From Phragmites australis (Eukaryota > Streptophyta > Magnoliopsida > Poales > Poaceae), in contig NC_084921.1 of the NCBI RefSeq assembly GCF_958298935.1, positions 40,705,001-40,769,000 of the forward strand: a stretch of DNA of 64,000 nucleotides, given 5' to 3'. Positions 39,501 through 52,000 of this stretch are shown one piece after another. Each line of letters opens with the position of its first letter. Within the stretch, counting starts at the first letter, position 1. Made by a program: the position numbers and the translations under genes. The notes beneath the pieces were generated by a model. The model did not search any database, was not told where the DNA came from, and saw only the letters and a list, made by a program, of their open reading frames with translations.

Positions 39501-40527
39501 TATTTGATATATATCAAGGTGTCATGATGGCTTTCTAAAAAAAACTAGCATCAGTTCTAGTGTTCCGTGATTCTACTTCAAGCTCTACAAACTGGAGTGT
39601 GATGAAATCTGATGAAACGACTTGGCAGGAACTACTGGCGCTGCTCAAGTCGAGCACGCGGAAATGAGGACGGGATCCAGGCAGAAAGAGACCGAAGACT
39701 CGCGTTTCGTGTAAAAAAACGAGAGTTCCGTCATCTGGATGAGACCAATGGCCAGTAATCAAGCGTCCCACTGGATGGGATCATGAGAATAGATTCTGTG
39801 GATTGTCTTTAGCCCTGTGCTGAATGATGATTTGATGAGCCGTCGACCGAGACACCGCCCGCAAATTCCTTAGACAAATGTCCAACCAACTAAGCTTTTA
39901 TTTATGAGATCATGGGGACCTTCATAGATAGGATCATAGAATCATTACATCTACTGCGACCATGGGATGCCTTGAGCTCTTGCTAACCTGCACTGCTGCA
40001 CTAACCTGCCCAGAAAGCTCCATGCTGCAATGCTGCCCATCTGTAAAAGGGAGATGGTTTATGCGTTAGTAAAAGACTAAATTGCCGCAGGGAACGGCAG
40101 ATCAATCTAGCATGTTCAGCGAAATCGTCTTTTTTTTTCACAGGTAGCATGACGTCGCAACAGGTCTGCCTAATTTCATAGGCAGCACTAATTAGAGATG
40201 TATGATATCAATATCAAAGCTACATGGGAACACGGTATTGCACCTTCAAAGGCAGAAACCGATCTTTTAATTGTGAGTTGCGATCAGAGAAACAACAGTT
40301 TCTCTGTACCGTTGAGCCCAAGGGAGTTCAGAAGGAACACAACCCACTGCAAGCATATAAAAAGGACTGGTCCTAGATGGTTCAGTACTTCAGTATGCAA
40401 AAGAACTCAATGTACATGATTTAACAATCCAATAGGAACATTTCCGGCAACGTCCGATTGCAGATAAATAAGCACCCACCTTACCAGAGAGACCTATCTA
40501 AGTGCTAACTACTGAATCACCAAGCCA
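36501..40527. other. Intergenic region between myosin and PMIR1
   Basis: No conserved gene is recognised. The right end (about 39870-40527) is likely the 3' UTR of PMIR1. A 65-codon minus-strand ORF at 38663-38860 (RLPIRGLICDHCEAYMF) has a protein-like composition but matches no family I know and has no partner exons. Confidence 0.4.
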
Positions 40528-43500
40528 TCAAAGAAATCTTTTGCCCTTTTGGAGGACGATATTTGGGTTCCGCGAATGATTCTTAGGTCCTGCTAGCTCG
40601 CCCCATCTGGTCCCTGCTCCATGAATGCGCGACGAAATGCTCCAGAGGGTGTCTCCTGCCTGAATAGCTGCCTCTTTGGTTGGCTTTGAAATAGCTTTGG
40701 ATTTCATCAGAGGATGCTTATTGCCCTTGCCCATGCCAGCTGCAAGCAGCCACCTTGATCCAGACTGCTGCTGCGTTTGATTACCCCATGGTTTTGTCTT
40801 CTCAGGTTCACTCTTGAAACCAGCAACATGCACTTCTGTAACCTTGAACTGAGGAACGGAATCTTCGAATTCCTCAACCTTATCTTCCGTGACCAATGCC
40901 TTATCTGGAAACTCTTCAGTCTCGGGTTCTTCATCATCTTGCTCACTGTTGCCTTTGTTTGAGATTGTAGTGTAGATCTTGGGTTTTGGGGGTACAAAAA
41001 CCCTTTCCACTTGAATTAAAGCAAGCATAGGAGTGCCAACTGGATCGTAGTTCCGTAGCGGGTCACGCAGTTGAACCATGAGAGCAACAGTGAAGTTGTT
41101 CCCTAACAAACCCCATCTTCTACCAGATCTCCTGCTCTTTTTGTCTCCACTCCGGCTTTCAGCAACTAACTCCACTGATTTAGCATGGTGGGCAGCAAGT
41201 ATCTTCAATGTCTGGTCGCTGTATTGGCCCTCTTCATCCACTACCCCAGAATCAAGCCTCATCCACTCATCTAGAGTGATTGACAAGCCCATTAAACCGT
41301 CAACTTCATCTCCAGTTTGCTTAACATCCAGAAGCTGCAAGCCTGCAGTTCCCTCTAAACCAAGGGACCAGGTATTCTCTGCAGACTTTCCTTGCAAGGA
41401 TGAAAATTCCCCAACAGGCTGAGCACTGATATTTGAGGGTGCCTCTTCTTCTGACATGCCAGATTGTATCCGCAAACCCTCAATAGAAAGGGCTTCAATC
41501 TTTTCCATAGCTAATGGCGCAAGATCCTCAAGCGAAACATATTCTGAAGCATTTTCCCCACCCAATGATGATGACAGATCAGCACACCTCTTCTTACCAA
41601 GGGAAGCATTGCTGCCTCCTCCTACCAAAGCATCCATGCTATGCTTGTCCAATAGGTCATATCTTCATTGGTAAAAGAAAAAACCTTTAACCAAGGCATA
41701 AGATAAAGTAGGGAAACACACAAACAAGCATAAAAGGAAGATTTCTAACCTTTCAGCAGACTCTAGAGCTGGGGCAGACTCCCAGGCAATCTGCTGCATC
41801 ATTTTGCCATTAACATCTTCCAAGGGCATAAGTTTGTTGGCCTGCATTGATAACTTTTCAATTCCAACCGAGGCCAAACCATGCAATATATCCATAATCC
41901 CAGAGCCCATCTCAGCTGGCAGTACAATCGGAGAAGAAGCTTGCATGACCAAGCTGCAGTTGTTCTTTGCATTTTTGAACAGGGCTGGATTCATTGACCG
42001 CAGAAATCCCCCATCTTGTGTCTGAATAAATGGACCTAAACCATCAGCCAATGGTGGTAGCTCAAGGGGCTGATCAGGTGGGATGTCAATGGAGCTACCA
42101 AACCCACTTCTACTTCCAGGCGGAGAAGATTGGAAGGACTTCTCGTTTAGCCCAAACTGACGCATTAACACTTCAGTTTCCTCATCTTCCAGCGACTTAG
42201 CTCGAAATCTGGTATCTACGGGCTGACTTCCATTCTGAAACTCAAGTTCAGCCTCGCGTATGATTGCGGAGAGATCAAAATCCTCTACTACATCCTCACA
42301 AATAGGCTCTTCCATTCCATCGTCGAAGTCCAAACCAAGAATAACATCACCAGATGCTAATGCTTCCCTTTCAAACTGCTTCCAAAGCCGCTCTCTGGGT
42401 GACTCAGAATCACCATCTGAGGTTTGCCCAAATGGACTATGCTCTATCCCAAGCATATCCAAGAACTCGCTAGCAACATGATCAGATGAACCATCCATGC
42501 TGCGTGACCTGCCCTTCCTACCGGTGAACTTGTAATTATCAGTCACACCCACACAGCTCAATCGCCTCGAAAGCTTATGTTCAACAGTTGGTGAGTTGAA
42601 TTCTTCCGGCTCAACAATTGAGAGGTTAAATATACACTCCAGATCCTCCAGTTCAGCATCTGTTGCCAACTGATCCTCCTCTTCCAGCGCTGCAGTAGAC
42701 AGTGACACTGCTTTGGCCATTTCAGCCAGCTTGTCTCCCACATTCTTCCTTTGAAGAGCAACATTGCTGGCCGCCTCTTCCAATTTCACTCCAATAGCCT
42801 GATCTGCAGCGAGGTCATCATCACTAACCACCTCTTCTGGCCTCACTACAACAGTTTGATCTTCAGTGAGATCATCATTTGCTACCACAGGTTTGACCTT
42901 TCCCTCTTCATCAATTTTAGACCCAAATTCCTCCTTTTGAACGGCCACATTGCTAGTCTCCACATGTTTGAGCCTTTCTGGATCATCCGAGGCAACCTCA
43001 ACTCCATGTTCAACAATACTAAACTCCGCACCGTCGCAATCGCCTTCTGGATGCACCAAGTCCACCTTCTTAACCTCTACTGATGTGCAATGCTTCGATT
43101 CTGGCGATCCCTCCTCGCAGTCGTCTAATGTTGCCACCACCTCCTCCTTCCTCGCATTAAGACCCCCATCACCAACAAAAGGCAGCGCCTTTGCAGACCT
43201 CAAGCTCGGCAACACCTCGTGCAGCACCCTCACGTCCCTGCTCCGCGTTGGCACTGGCGTCGGCGCCTGCACTGATACCGGCCACGCCATCGACCCTCGC
43301 CTCAGCCCCGCGACCGTCCCGGTCTTGTCCTGGTCGCCGCCGGCGCCACTGACGAGCGAGCAGGAGAAGGTGACGTTGAGCCGCCCACCGCGAGCGGGGC
43401 CGGAGAGCCGGAAGCTCGTGCTCCACTTCCCGAACCCGGAGTCGCCGCCGTCCTCGAGATCGTCGAAGGAGAGCGGGAGCAGCCGGGTGAGGTCGACCTC

Positions 43501-44091
43501 GTGCTTGCCGAGGTCGAGCGAAGAGGCGGAGACGGCGACGGCGAAGGACCGGGGCTCGTACTTGACCGCGGCCTTGGCGCCGCGGGAGAAGTAGACCGGG
43601 GAGCGCAGCGTCAGTGCCTCCTCGAACGCGGCGGCGCCGAGTGCCGCCGCGACGGGGCGGGTGGACGCGGACACGGACATCCGGCGGAACTGGACGGAGA
43701 CCGGGGACCCGTCGAGCACGGCGGGGAGGCCGTCGACGGAGCGCACGTGCAGCGTGAACGCGCAGTCGAGGCGGCGCCGGCCCATGTGCGAGATGGCGGT
43801 CAGGGACTTCTTCCAGAACGAAGACGAAGACGACGAGGAGGTGGAGGTGGACGAGGGGTTGGCGGCGGCGGAAGGCAGGAGCTTGCGCGAGGAGGAAGAA
43901 GAAGGCCTGAGACGGGGCTTGTGGCGCGCCTGCTCGGTGGGGGACGGAGAGGGGAGCGGGAGGGAGCGGCGGCGGCGGGTGGAGGGGTCGAGGGAGAGGG
44001 CCTTGTGGAGAGTCACGATGTCTCGGGCGAGGGCGGCGTCGCCCGCGTCGGCCCCGCGGTGGTCGCCGCCCGAGGGGAGGCGGGACGACAT
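40528..44091 (-). CDS. PLASTID MOVEMENT IMPAIRED 1-related protein (NT-C2 domain), PMIR1-like
   Basis: Two exons, 41750-44091 and 40528-41662, give 3477 nt and 1158 residues. The N-terminal third holds a serine/arginine-rich stretch followed by an NT-C2 (EEIG1/EHBP1-type) domain at about residues 96-250, beginning FWKKSLTAISHMGRRRLDC and containing KWSTSFRLSG. The middle is acidic and disordered. Conserved PMIR1 blocks follow: SEFLDMLGIEHSPFG, ESPRERLWKQFEREALASGD, MGSGIMDILHGLASVGIEKL, ITLDEWMRLDSG and NFTVALMVQLRDPLRNYDPVG. PMI1 relatives are peripheral cytosolic proteins linked to organelle positioning and actin. The chosen ATG (44089-44091) begins MSSRLPSGG; the frame stays open 83 codons further upstream to 44340, but that part is a proline/serine-rich 5' UTR-like stretch. 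Donor (AG/GTTAG) and acceptor (GAAG/A) keep phase. Confidence 0.93.
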
Positions 44092-45190
44092 GGCTGGCGT
44101 GGTTTGTGTTTGGGATGGGGAATTTGGGGGGCTATTTGGAGGGGACGGCGCGGCTGGCGAGGGGAGCGGGGATGCGTTGCTTCGGTGGGCTCGGGCTCGG
44201 CTTGGCGCTTTGTTTAGTGAGCTGGATTTGGGATCTGGAAGGCGGCTGGATGGAATTCTTGTCACGTGAATTGTGAAAAGAGGTCGTCGTGGAGCTCGGC
44301 AAACAAGGTACGGGGACAGTCTTCTCTGAAAGAGACTCAAGTTTGAAGGGATCTCGAGAGTTAAGATTGCATTAAATATATTGATAAAAAAGATATTTTT
44401 TTTAATCTGATAGTTATGATTTGGTATTTATAATGCTATATGAAATATGTTATATAAGTTATTACTATGTAGCAAGGATCTCGATCAATCATGTTACATA
44501 ACTTGGGTCTAGATAAAGTGTTGTTAATCTTGCTCAGAAGATATTATCTATCATGGTCAGTACAGGGACATCAGGTGACTGTGAACTTAGTCAGTCGCCG
44601 AATGCGACGTCAACCCTATCTTGTGTGTCAGACTGGCTGCCAAGGTGACTGATAATTAATGCTGATAACTTTGTAGCAGGTAACAGATGATTGAAAAACT
44701 TATTTTGTTGATCTTTATGAAGGCTTGACGGCATCCCCACATGCTTCTAGGGTGGCTAGCTCCAAAGGCCGTAGACCCCGAAGTAACTCCGGAGCCTAGG
44801 GGCTCTAGAGGCTTCATGGGTCTAGGGCCCATGAGCTAAGGCCAGCAGAGCTAGGGCCGTCGGGGGTCTCTAATAGCGACCTCCAATAGAGTCTCTCGTG
44901 GGGATAGTCAGCGAAGCGGTCGGCCCCACGATCTTCGGAGTAAGGGCCTCCGGCGGTCCTGGATCCGTAGTAGGAGGGCCTATGACCCCTCATCTTTGTT
45001 TGAGTTGTTCTCTGAGTCCATTCCGACGGTGGGACTAGATGCCTAACTAGACTTGTGAGAGAGGGCATTTAATGTGGCATGTGGTTAGTAGGACAATTGT
45101 GTCCTGCCATGAGGTAGTGGGACATATGGCATCTCGTCATTGGAGGGTAGTGGAGAGTGGTTCAGAGTCATCGATTCCAGCTCAAATCAG
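44092..45190. other. PMIR1 promoter side and degraded repeat DNA
   Basis: Contains the PMIR1 5' region (to about 44340), then AT-rich DNA and, from about 44740, retroelement-like sequence without recognisable domains. Confidence 0.4.
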
Positions 45191-45197
45191 CATCCAC

Positions 45198-45422
45198 TCA
45201 TCTGAGCCGTCCATTAGCTTGGTTTTGACAATCCCGTCCCATTGAGACGTGCTTGTCCTCAAGCGAGCTCAGCATCTTGTTCCCCTCGTGGTTCATCCAG
45301 CAAAGTCTCTTGAGGACATCATTCCTTGAGTACACTCTAGTAGAAACCCGGAAGGAGGTCTTGATGAAGGTCTTGTCCTCCCAGGTGGCTTCTTCTAGCG
45401 GCCGCCCTTCCCATTGGACCAA
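45198..45422 (-). mobile_element. Ty3/gypsy polyprotein C-terminal fragment
   Basis: The minus strand reads VQWEGRPLEEATWEDKTFI and then LEDKHVSMGRD, the chromodomain-like end of gypsy polyproteins. The fragment stops abruptly at 45423, where LTR-like sequence begins. Confidence 0.75.
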
Positions 45423-46702
45423 TGTAGGATCTAAGATACCGATTAGAGGAGGGTGAATAGACGGTTTTAAAACTAATTGATAAGCGATCAATCAAACTTG
45501 CGAAAATAAACTAAAGATCACTAGAGCAATATAAAACAACTAAAAGCTATATCAAGATTTGCAATCCTAGGGTGACATGCAACAATTTATATTCTAAGAA
45601 GATAAATTACATAAAGTAAATTATATGAAAGTAAATAGCTTAAAGGATGACACACGAAATTTATCCTGTGGTATCGATGATTCGCCGATCACCTCTAATC
45701 CATGTTGAGGTGAGTTCAAACTTCTAACCGCTTCTCTATTAAGTATTTAATTCTCACACAAGAAAAGGACTCACACCGAGCAACTTGATCTTAAACCGGA
45801 ATAGAACAAGAACTACTCAATACATCGATTTCACTAGAGTAGCACTTTGCCTCTCTGGCAAGACGTGCTAAAAAAACTCTCACAATAACCGTCGTGGTTC
45901 CTTCACAATCTTCTTTGAAGAGATCAACAACGCAACAACCTCTAAGCCATCTAGGAAGCGGCAACCTCCAAGAGTAACAAGTTGATGACGTTTGCTTGAC
46001 GGATCACTAGTGTCCTAATGCTCAAACTCTTCAAAGTTATGCACTAGATGCTCTCACACTCTCAAAAATGCAATCAAGAGCTCAAATGAGTTGTAGTGAA
46101 GTGTTAGCTACCTCCCTTGAACCAGCCAAGCAACTATATATAGGCCACACTCCAAAATGTGTCTGTTTCTGTTGATTTGACACTTCTACGACATAGGCGG
46201 TCATATCGCAGGTCAACTGGCGGTCAGACTCCAAGCCGTTCAACGACTATAAAGTCATGATGATTATTTCTGACACAGGCTGGCAGCCAGACTACCAACC
46301 CTCTCGGTCAGAACGCGAGCAGGGAATAGAGTGCCAAAACTCTCTGTTCCTGGACGGTCATACCGGCCATGCCCGACGGTCAGACCGCTAACCAGAGCAG
46401 AGGGTCTAAACCCCTCTGTTCCTTGGTGGTCAGATCGGGCCGTGCCACGGTCAGACCGGGACTAAGGTCCAAACACATCTCAAACAAGGTTATACAACGG
46501 TCAGATCGGTAAGGTCCTTCGGTCAGACCGTGACACTTGAAACTTGAACAGAACAACCTTTTCTATACAACTATTAGACCGGTCGTTTTGGCGATCAGAT
46601 CACCACAACTCAAAAACACTAAAATGCCATCTTTCTTTAGTTTCACTCAAACTAAATTTCCCACTTTATATGAAATGCAACTATCGAGGTTAGTCCCTAA
46701 CA
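45423..46702. mobile_element. LTR-like block with many CGGTCAGACCG palindromes
   Basis: Begins TGTAGGATCTAAG and ends CCTAACA, so it has TG..CA ends and a length of about 1280 bp. It contains a TATATATAGG box at about 46136 and, from 46190 to 46590, repeated palindromes of the form CGGTCAGACCG. The flanking five bases (ACCAA and ATGAT) do not match, so either the boundaries are off or the copy was rearranged. Confidence 0.5.
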
Positions 46703-46703
46703 A

Positions 46704-47553
46704 TGATTTCGGGGTATGCTGGACAGCGGGTGCGTGAACGACGTTTCAAGAATTGATGTGTGCATGTACAATGGACTCAGGGACACAAGAAGTTATACAG
46801 GTTCAAGCCTCCTGGAGGATAATAGCCCTACGTCCTGTGTGTTGTGTTATGAAGGATCTCAATTGGTTACAGATGTAGTTCTAGCTGGTTACCAGACTTG
46901 ATCTGACTTTTTCTACAAACGGGGTCCTCATCCCTTTATATAGTAGAGAAGAGGAGAACTTACATGTGGGTCCAAATAGAAGACCCTTCTCATCATAATA
47001 TCTAATCTAAGCCATCATTACGGAGGACCAGATGTGTCCACTTGCTCGGAGGGCTCAGTATATCCCATCGCCATGCGCTGCTGTGCTGGTCTGCAAAGTC
47101 CCACTCCGCAATATTTAATGCTATGGGATGGGACAATGCCCCTCTGTACCATCCTCGACCATTTGCTTGATCGACCTGCTAACAATGTCCCATCCATTGT
47201 GCGGCGTCGTGTCGATCTACAAAAATCCCTAAATGCTACGAGACAAGACAATGCCTCTCTGCACCGTCCACAACTTCGTCAACTGGAGTTAGCGCCTGGG
47301 GAAGGAAAATACTTGAGTGGGTATCAATAAATACGATTGGACAAGTTGTGTCAGATCTGACCCTGCGACCAGTGAGGCCGGTCGCAGGTTTATGCGATGG
47401 AGTAGGGAGACTGGTCGCATATGCCTTGTACTGGTCACGGGAACCATACCCTAGTCGCGCGACCGACTAATTTTAGGAAATATACGCCCCTGGCCGTTAT
47501 ATCCCTTTGCGAGGCTTGTTTACCAGGGTACCCCTTTACTTAATATATCGACA
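46704..47553 (-). mobile_element. Gypsy LTR, minus orientation, probably a 3' LTR
   Basis: Read leftward it starts TGTCGATATATTAAG and ends CCCGAAATCA, about 850 bp, with CTATATAAAGGG as TATA box (about 46937). It shares GCGACCAG motifs and an AGCATTTA/CCCAT-type segment with the LTR in myosin intron 19. Integrase sequence of matching orientation lies to its right (48500-49060), which fits a 3' LTR. Confidence 0.55.
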
Positions 47554-47725
47554 GTAGCGCCCAAGCTTCCTCGTGACCGTAGTCCGGCCTGGTCACACCA
47601 CTTGGGCCCTGGAAAAACGTAGTCTGCCAAGGGAGTGGTCATTGACGTTGTCAGTCCTCAGAGTGCAACTCCAAACTTCGCGTCATGTGGTGAGGTTTAA
47701 ATGTCCCGAGAGGGAAAAAAAGAGG

Positions 47726-47729
<4 letters not shown>

Positions 47730-47764
<35 letters not shown>
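47730..47764. repeat. (GA)n microsatellite
   Basis: About 17 uninterrupted GA units. Confidence 0.95.
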
Positions 47765-47769
<5 letters not shown>

Positions 47770-48499
47770 TTGCCACTTGACCTGAAGGACTCTTGGTTTT
47801 TTCTGTGCGTCCCCTCGGGTTTCGAGTGATTTGAAGGCCACGCTGGTTGGGGTGCCACTATGGTTTAAAAGAGGAGTGTTTGATAGCCTTTTGAACCACC
47901 CCCTCGCCTTCCTTCTCACCCTCAAGTCTTTAGTACCTAGAGTCCATTCGTCTCCATCCCGTCCCGTGTTCTGCTCGTAGTGTCGGCATGCCCTGAGGCC
48001 ATGGCGTACTCCCCTCCTTCATCGTCGGAGAGGTCAATGATCTCATATGGCTTGGTGTGGGTAGAGTCGCCTCCGAAGACCGTGGGGCCGCTTGAGTCAA
48101 GGAGGATAGGGCATGCATGTAATAGGATAGTTAGTCTGATCGGATGTAACTAGTCGGTATGTAACCTAACCCTTCTATGAATGAAAAAGCGTGGGGGTTG
48201 AACACCTGTTCTTGTTCTATTCCGCACGCTAGTCAGGTTCTTGGTGCACGAAACAAGACATGGCTCGAAAAGTCTATCGGGGGCAAGTAGCGCTCGGCCC
48301 TAGCGAGGACTTGTGGCCTTGTGGTCGTTCTCTCTGGTCTCCTGGTCATTTGGCATCTTGGTCATTAAGTTTCTTAGTGATTGTCGAGCATGGTCGCGTG
48401 GCTTGGTTGTGAAGTCCTACAAAACAGAGAGTTTGTTTTTTTTTAATTTAAGAACTTACAAACTGTATTCCACGCTCGTCCGGATGGTCCTACAAAATA

Positions 48500-49075
48500 G
48501 AAAGACAAGCCCATCTTCGAGCGACCCTACACATAGAACCTGTACAATAAGGCGATGTTCCAGGAGTTGTGTAATTCACAGTCGTCCTCCATGGGCTAGC
48601 TTGACTGCGCCAGGTCAGGTGATGGCGACCACTTTGTAGGGTCCCTCCCATTTGGGGGAGAGTTTATTCTGACTGTCTTATTATGAATTTGCCTAAGGAC
48701 GAGGTCGTCTATGACCAGTGTTAACTTTCGCACCTTTCGGTTGTGATAGCGCATGAGGCTCTACTGATAACGGGCGGCTCAAATTAGAGCACGATCGCGA
48801 AACTCTTTGATCAGGTTTATGTCATCCTCCCGTCGTGCCACCCAGTCATTATCCGAGTAATTGTTGACTCGAGGTGACTGAAGGACGATTTCAGAGGGGG
48901 TCATTGCTTCGGCGCCAAAAATCAGGAAGAAAGGGGTTTCAGTTGTGACCCGGCTAGGGTTCGTTTGCAACGGCCAGAGTACTATGGGGAGTTCGTCCAC
49001 CTATTGTCTCAAATAGCTTTTAAACCAATCGAACACCCGAGTTTTGATCCCTTGCAATATCATCCCATTCACCCT
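48500..49075 (-). mobile_element. Gypsy integrase C-terminus and polyprotein end
   Basis: The minus strand reads GIKTRVFDWFKSYLRQ, VDELPIVLWPLQTNPSR, ETPFFLIFGAEAMTPSEIV, KEFRDRALI, then PKWEGPYKVVAI and ELHNSWNIALLYRFYV, in the usual order for the end of a grass gypsy polyprotein. It is broken by stops. It belongs with the LTR at 46704-47553. Confidence 0.8.
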
Positions 49076-52000
49076 TTCAACCTGTCTATTTCTTTAAGGG
49101 TGAGCCACAAACGCATAGCAAACCTTGGGTCTGGTACAGATACCTCACTTATGATAGGAGGTGCAAAACCATACGAGGATTGGAATAATGTGCACTTGAG
49201 GGAAGAGTGGTAGTTGGTATTATACCACCACTCATTTAATGATAGCCAGTAAAACCACCTCTTAGGTTCAGTGAAGGTCATACACCTCAAGTAGGACTCC
49301 AAACATCGATTGACCCTCTCAGATTGCCCATCACTTTGAGGGTGATATGCAGAACTGAACTTCAAGGATACCTTTCAAGATTTGAATAATGCTTGCCATA
49401 TCAGTAATTGGTGATGGATTGAGGAGTCCATGGTAGTGACATTGTTCTCCCTTTGCTCTCTGACACACTGGGCAAGTAGTGACAAAAGTTTCTACTAACC
49501 CTTTAATCCCAGTCCAATGGAACAACTTCTTAATCCTCTAATAAGTGGCAACTATGCCTGAATGCCCACCAATTGCAGAAGAATGTAAGGAAATGATAAT
49601 CTGATCTTGGATATTTGTGTCCTGGCCAATGTGTATTCTCCCCTTATATCTCAATACTTCAAAGTGCAATGTATAATCAGGGTGGGAGTTTGGAGCCACA
49701 ACCAGCCGTACCATAAGTTGCTGACAAAAACCGTCATTAGAATAGCTCTTGAGGACTTTAGATATCCATATAGGTTGGATAGTTGAAATGGTAAAACATT
49801 CATGGTTCATCCTAGAAAGTGGATCAGCTGCTTTATTTTCCTTTCCCCTTTTGCATTCTATTACATAATCCAAAAGCAACAAATTCAGCATCGGCTTGTG
49901 TTGTATGCCCTCTGTGATCTTCTGTGCAACCGAGAATTAAAGGCTTTATTGGTCAATTCTTATAATTAACTTTGACCCTAGAAAATAGTGCATCCACTTC
50001 TTCACTACCTCGAGTATGGCTAAAGCTTCTTTGTCATAGGTAGATTGGGCTTATGCCTTCTGACTTAGGCATTTACTATAGTAAGGAATGGGCCTACCTT
50101 CCTACATCAACACTGCACCAATCCCAATCCCACAAGCAACAGCTTCTAGCACAAATGGTTGCTTGAAATCTGGTAACTTCAGTACAGGAGCTGTGGTGAG
50201 TTTGTGTTTAATTTCCTCAAAGGCTGCAATTTGAATTGGCCCCCAATTGAATGAGTTTTTCTTTAGCATGTCATGGAGGGACCTACAAATTATTCCAAAG
50301 TGTCTTATGAACCACCTATAGTACCCAGCCAGCCCAAAAAAAAACTGAGCTCTATTATATCCTTAGGAATGGGCCACTCCTTGACTGCCTTTATTTTGGA
50401 ATTATCAGTAGATAATCCTTTTTCACTGATTATATGTCCCAAGTACTCAATTTGTTGTACCACAAATGTACATTTACTCTTTTTGGCAGATAATTGTTGT
50501 CCTTAAAGATTTGCAGTACCACTTCAAGGTGCCCTACATGCTGCTCTAGGCTACTGCTATACCCCAATATGTCATAAAAAAATGAGCACAAACTTCCTAA
50601 GGTGTTCAACAAAGATTGTGTTCATCATGGATTGGAACGTAGTTGGGGCATTTGTTAACCCAAATAGGATCACCAAAAACTCACAATAGGTTCTAAATAC
50701 AGTTTTGGGGATATCATTCTCATTCATCAATATATGATGGAACCCAAAACCTTAAGTCTAATTTTGAGAAAAAATTAGCCCTATGGAACTTATCAAAAAG
50801 ATCATCCACTACAGGGATGGGAAATTTGTTCTTTATGGTCGGGTTATTTAGCTGTCTGTAATCCATACAAAACCTCCAAGTTCCATCTTTTTTCTTAGCT
50901 AAAACGGAAGGTAAAGAATAAGGACTTTCACTAGGTTGAATGATTCCTGACTCTAGCATTTGCTTAACCAACCTCTCTACTTCATCTTTTTGGTGGTGTG
51001 GCATTCTATAGGGTCTAATACTAAGTGGAACACTACCAGGCTTCAAAGGTATGGAGTGAACACAACCTCTATGTGGGGGTAACCTGATGGTTTTGTGAAT
51101 ACTACTGCATACTGATCCAGAAGTTTTACTATGGAATCCTCAGAAGGTAGAGTTAGAGGTTGCTTAGATGTTACCTCCCTGATGTGTAGCAAATACCAAG
51201 AAGCACCCTTGGTCATCAGTTTGCAGAATGTATGTGCCTTGATAAGATGACATTGTCCACTGGAATAGCAGTCAGTGAAGCATACCTTGTTTGATCCTTC
51301 CTTAGTGATAATAAAAATCCTTTCCTTAAGGTCCATGCTTATTGGGCTGTGCTGGTAAATCTAGTCACACCCAAGTATCATATCATAAATCTTGAGTTGC
51401 AAAGTTGGAAAGTGCCCTGGAACTTCATTTTCTGAATCAAGTATTGCTAAGGTTGTGTGTGTCCTCTTGATAGAAGTTCTCCCTCTCCAGCAATCACCAC
51501 CTTCTGCAATGCTGTATGTTGGATAAAACAATCTAACTTTGCTGGCAAATGTAACACCCATATAGTTGTGGTTACTACCACTATCAACCAGGGCTACATC
51601 TCTCCTCACCCCCCCCCCTCCCCACTATAATTGGTAAGCAAAAGGTAGCAACATATTTGGTACCCATCACAGCCTGCTTGGATATTTGCACGAGTTGAAG
51701 GTTATCCTGCAATTGGTCTGTAGTGTCATCAAGTTGCAGGCTATCCTGTTCACCTTCAAGTAACAAGAGTTCCTCAGGTTCAAGGGTCATAGCATGAGAT
51801 ATATTCTGGTAGAATTTGCACTTCATCTTATGTTTAAGTGTCCAGGGAGCACTGCACTTCCAACATGTGCCAAGTTCCTTGGCCTTAGTAATAATAGTTG
51901 GTAGCTTGTTAGGTTTCTACATTGCCTCCACCTTATGGCTCAGGCTGAGGGTGTTAGCTAGCTTTTGCTAAACCCCATACTGAATGTGACCCTTACTGAA

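Noticed and set aside
42950..44269. Plus-strand ORFs of 200-238 codons
   Set aside because: Antisense shadows of PMIR1 exon 1, produced by its high GC third positions.
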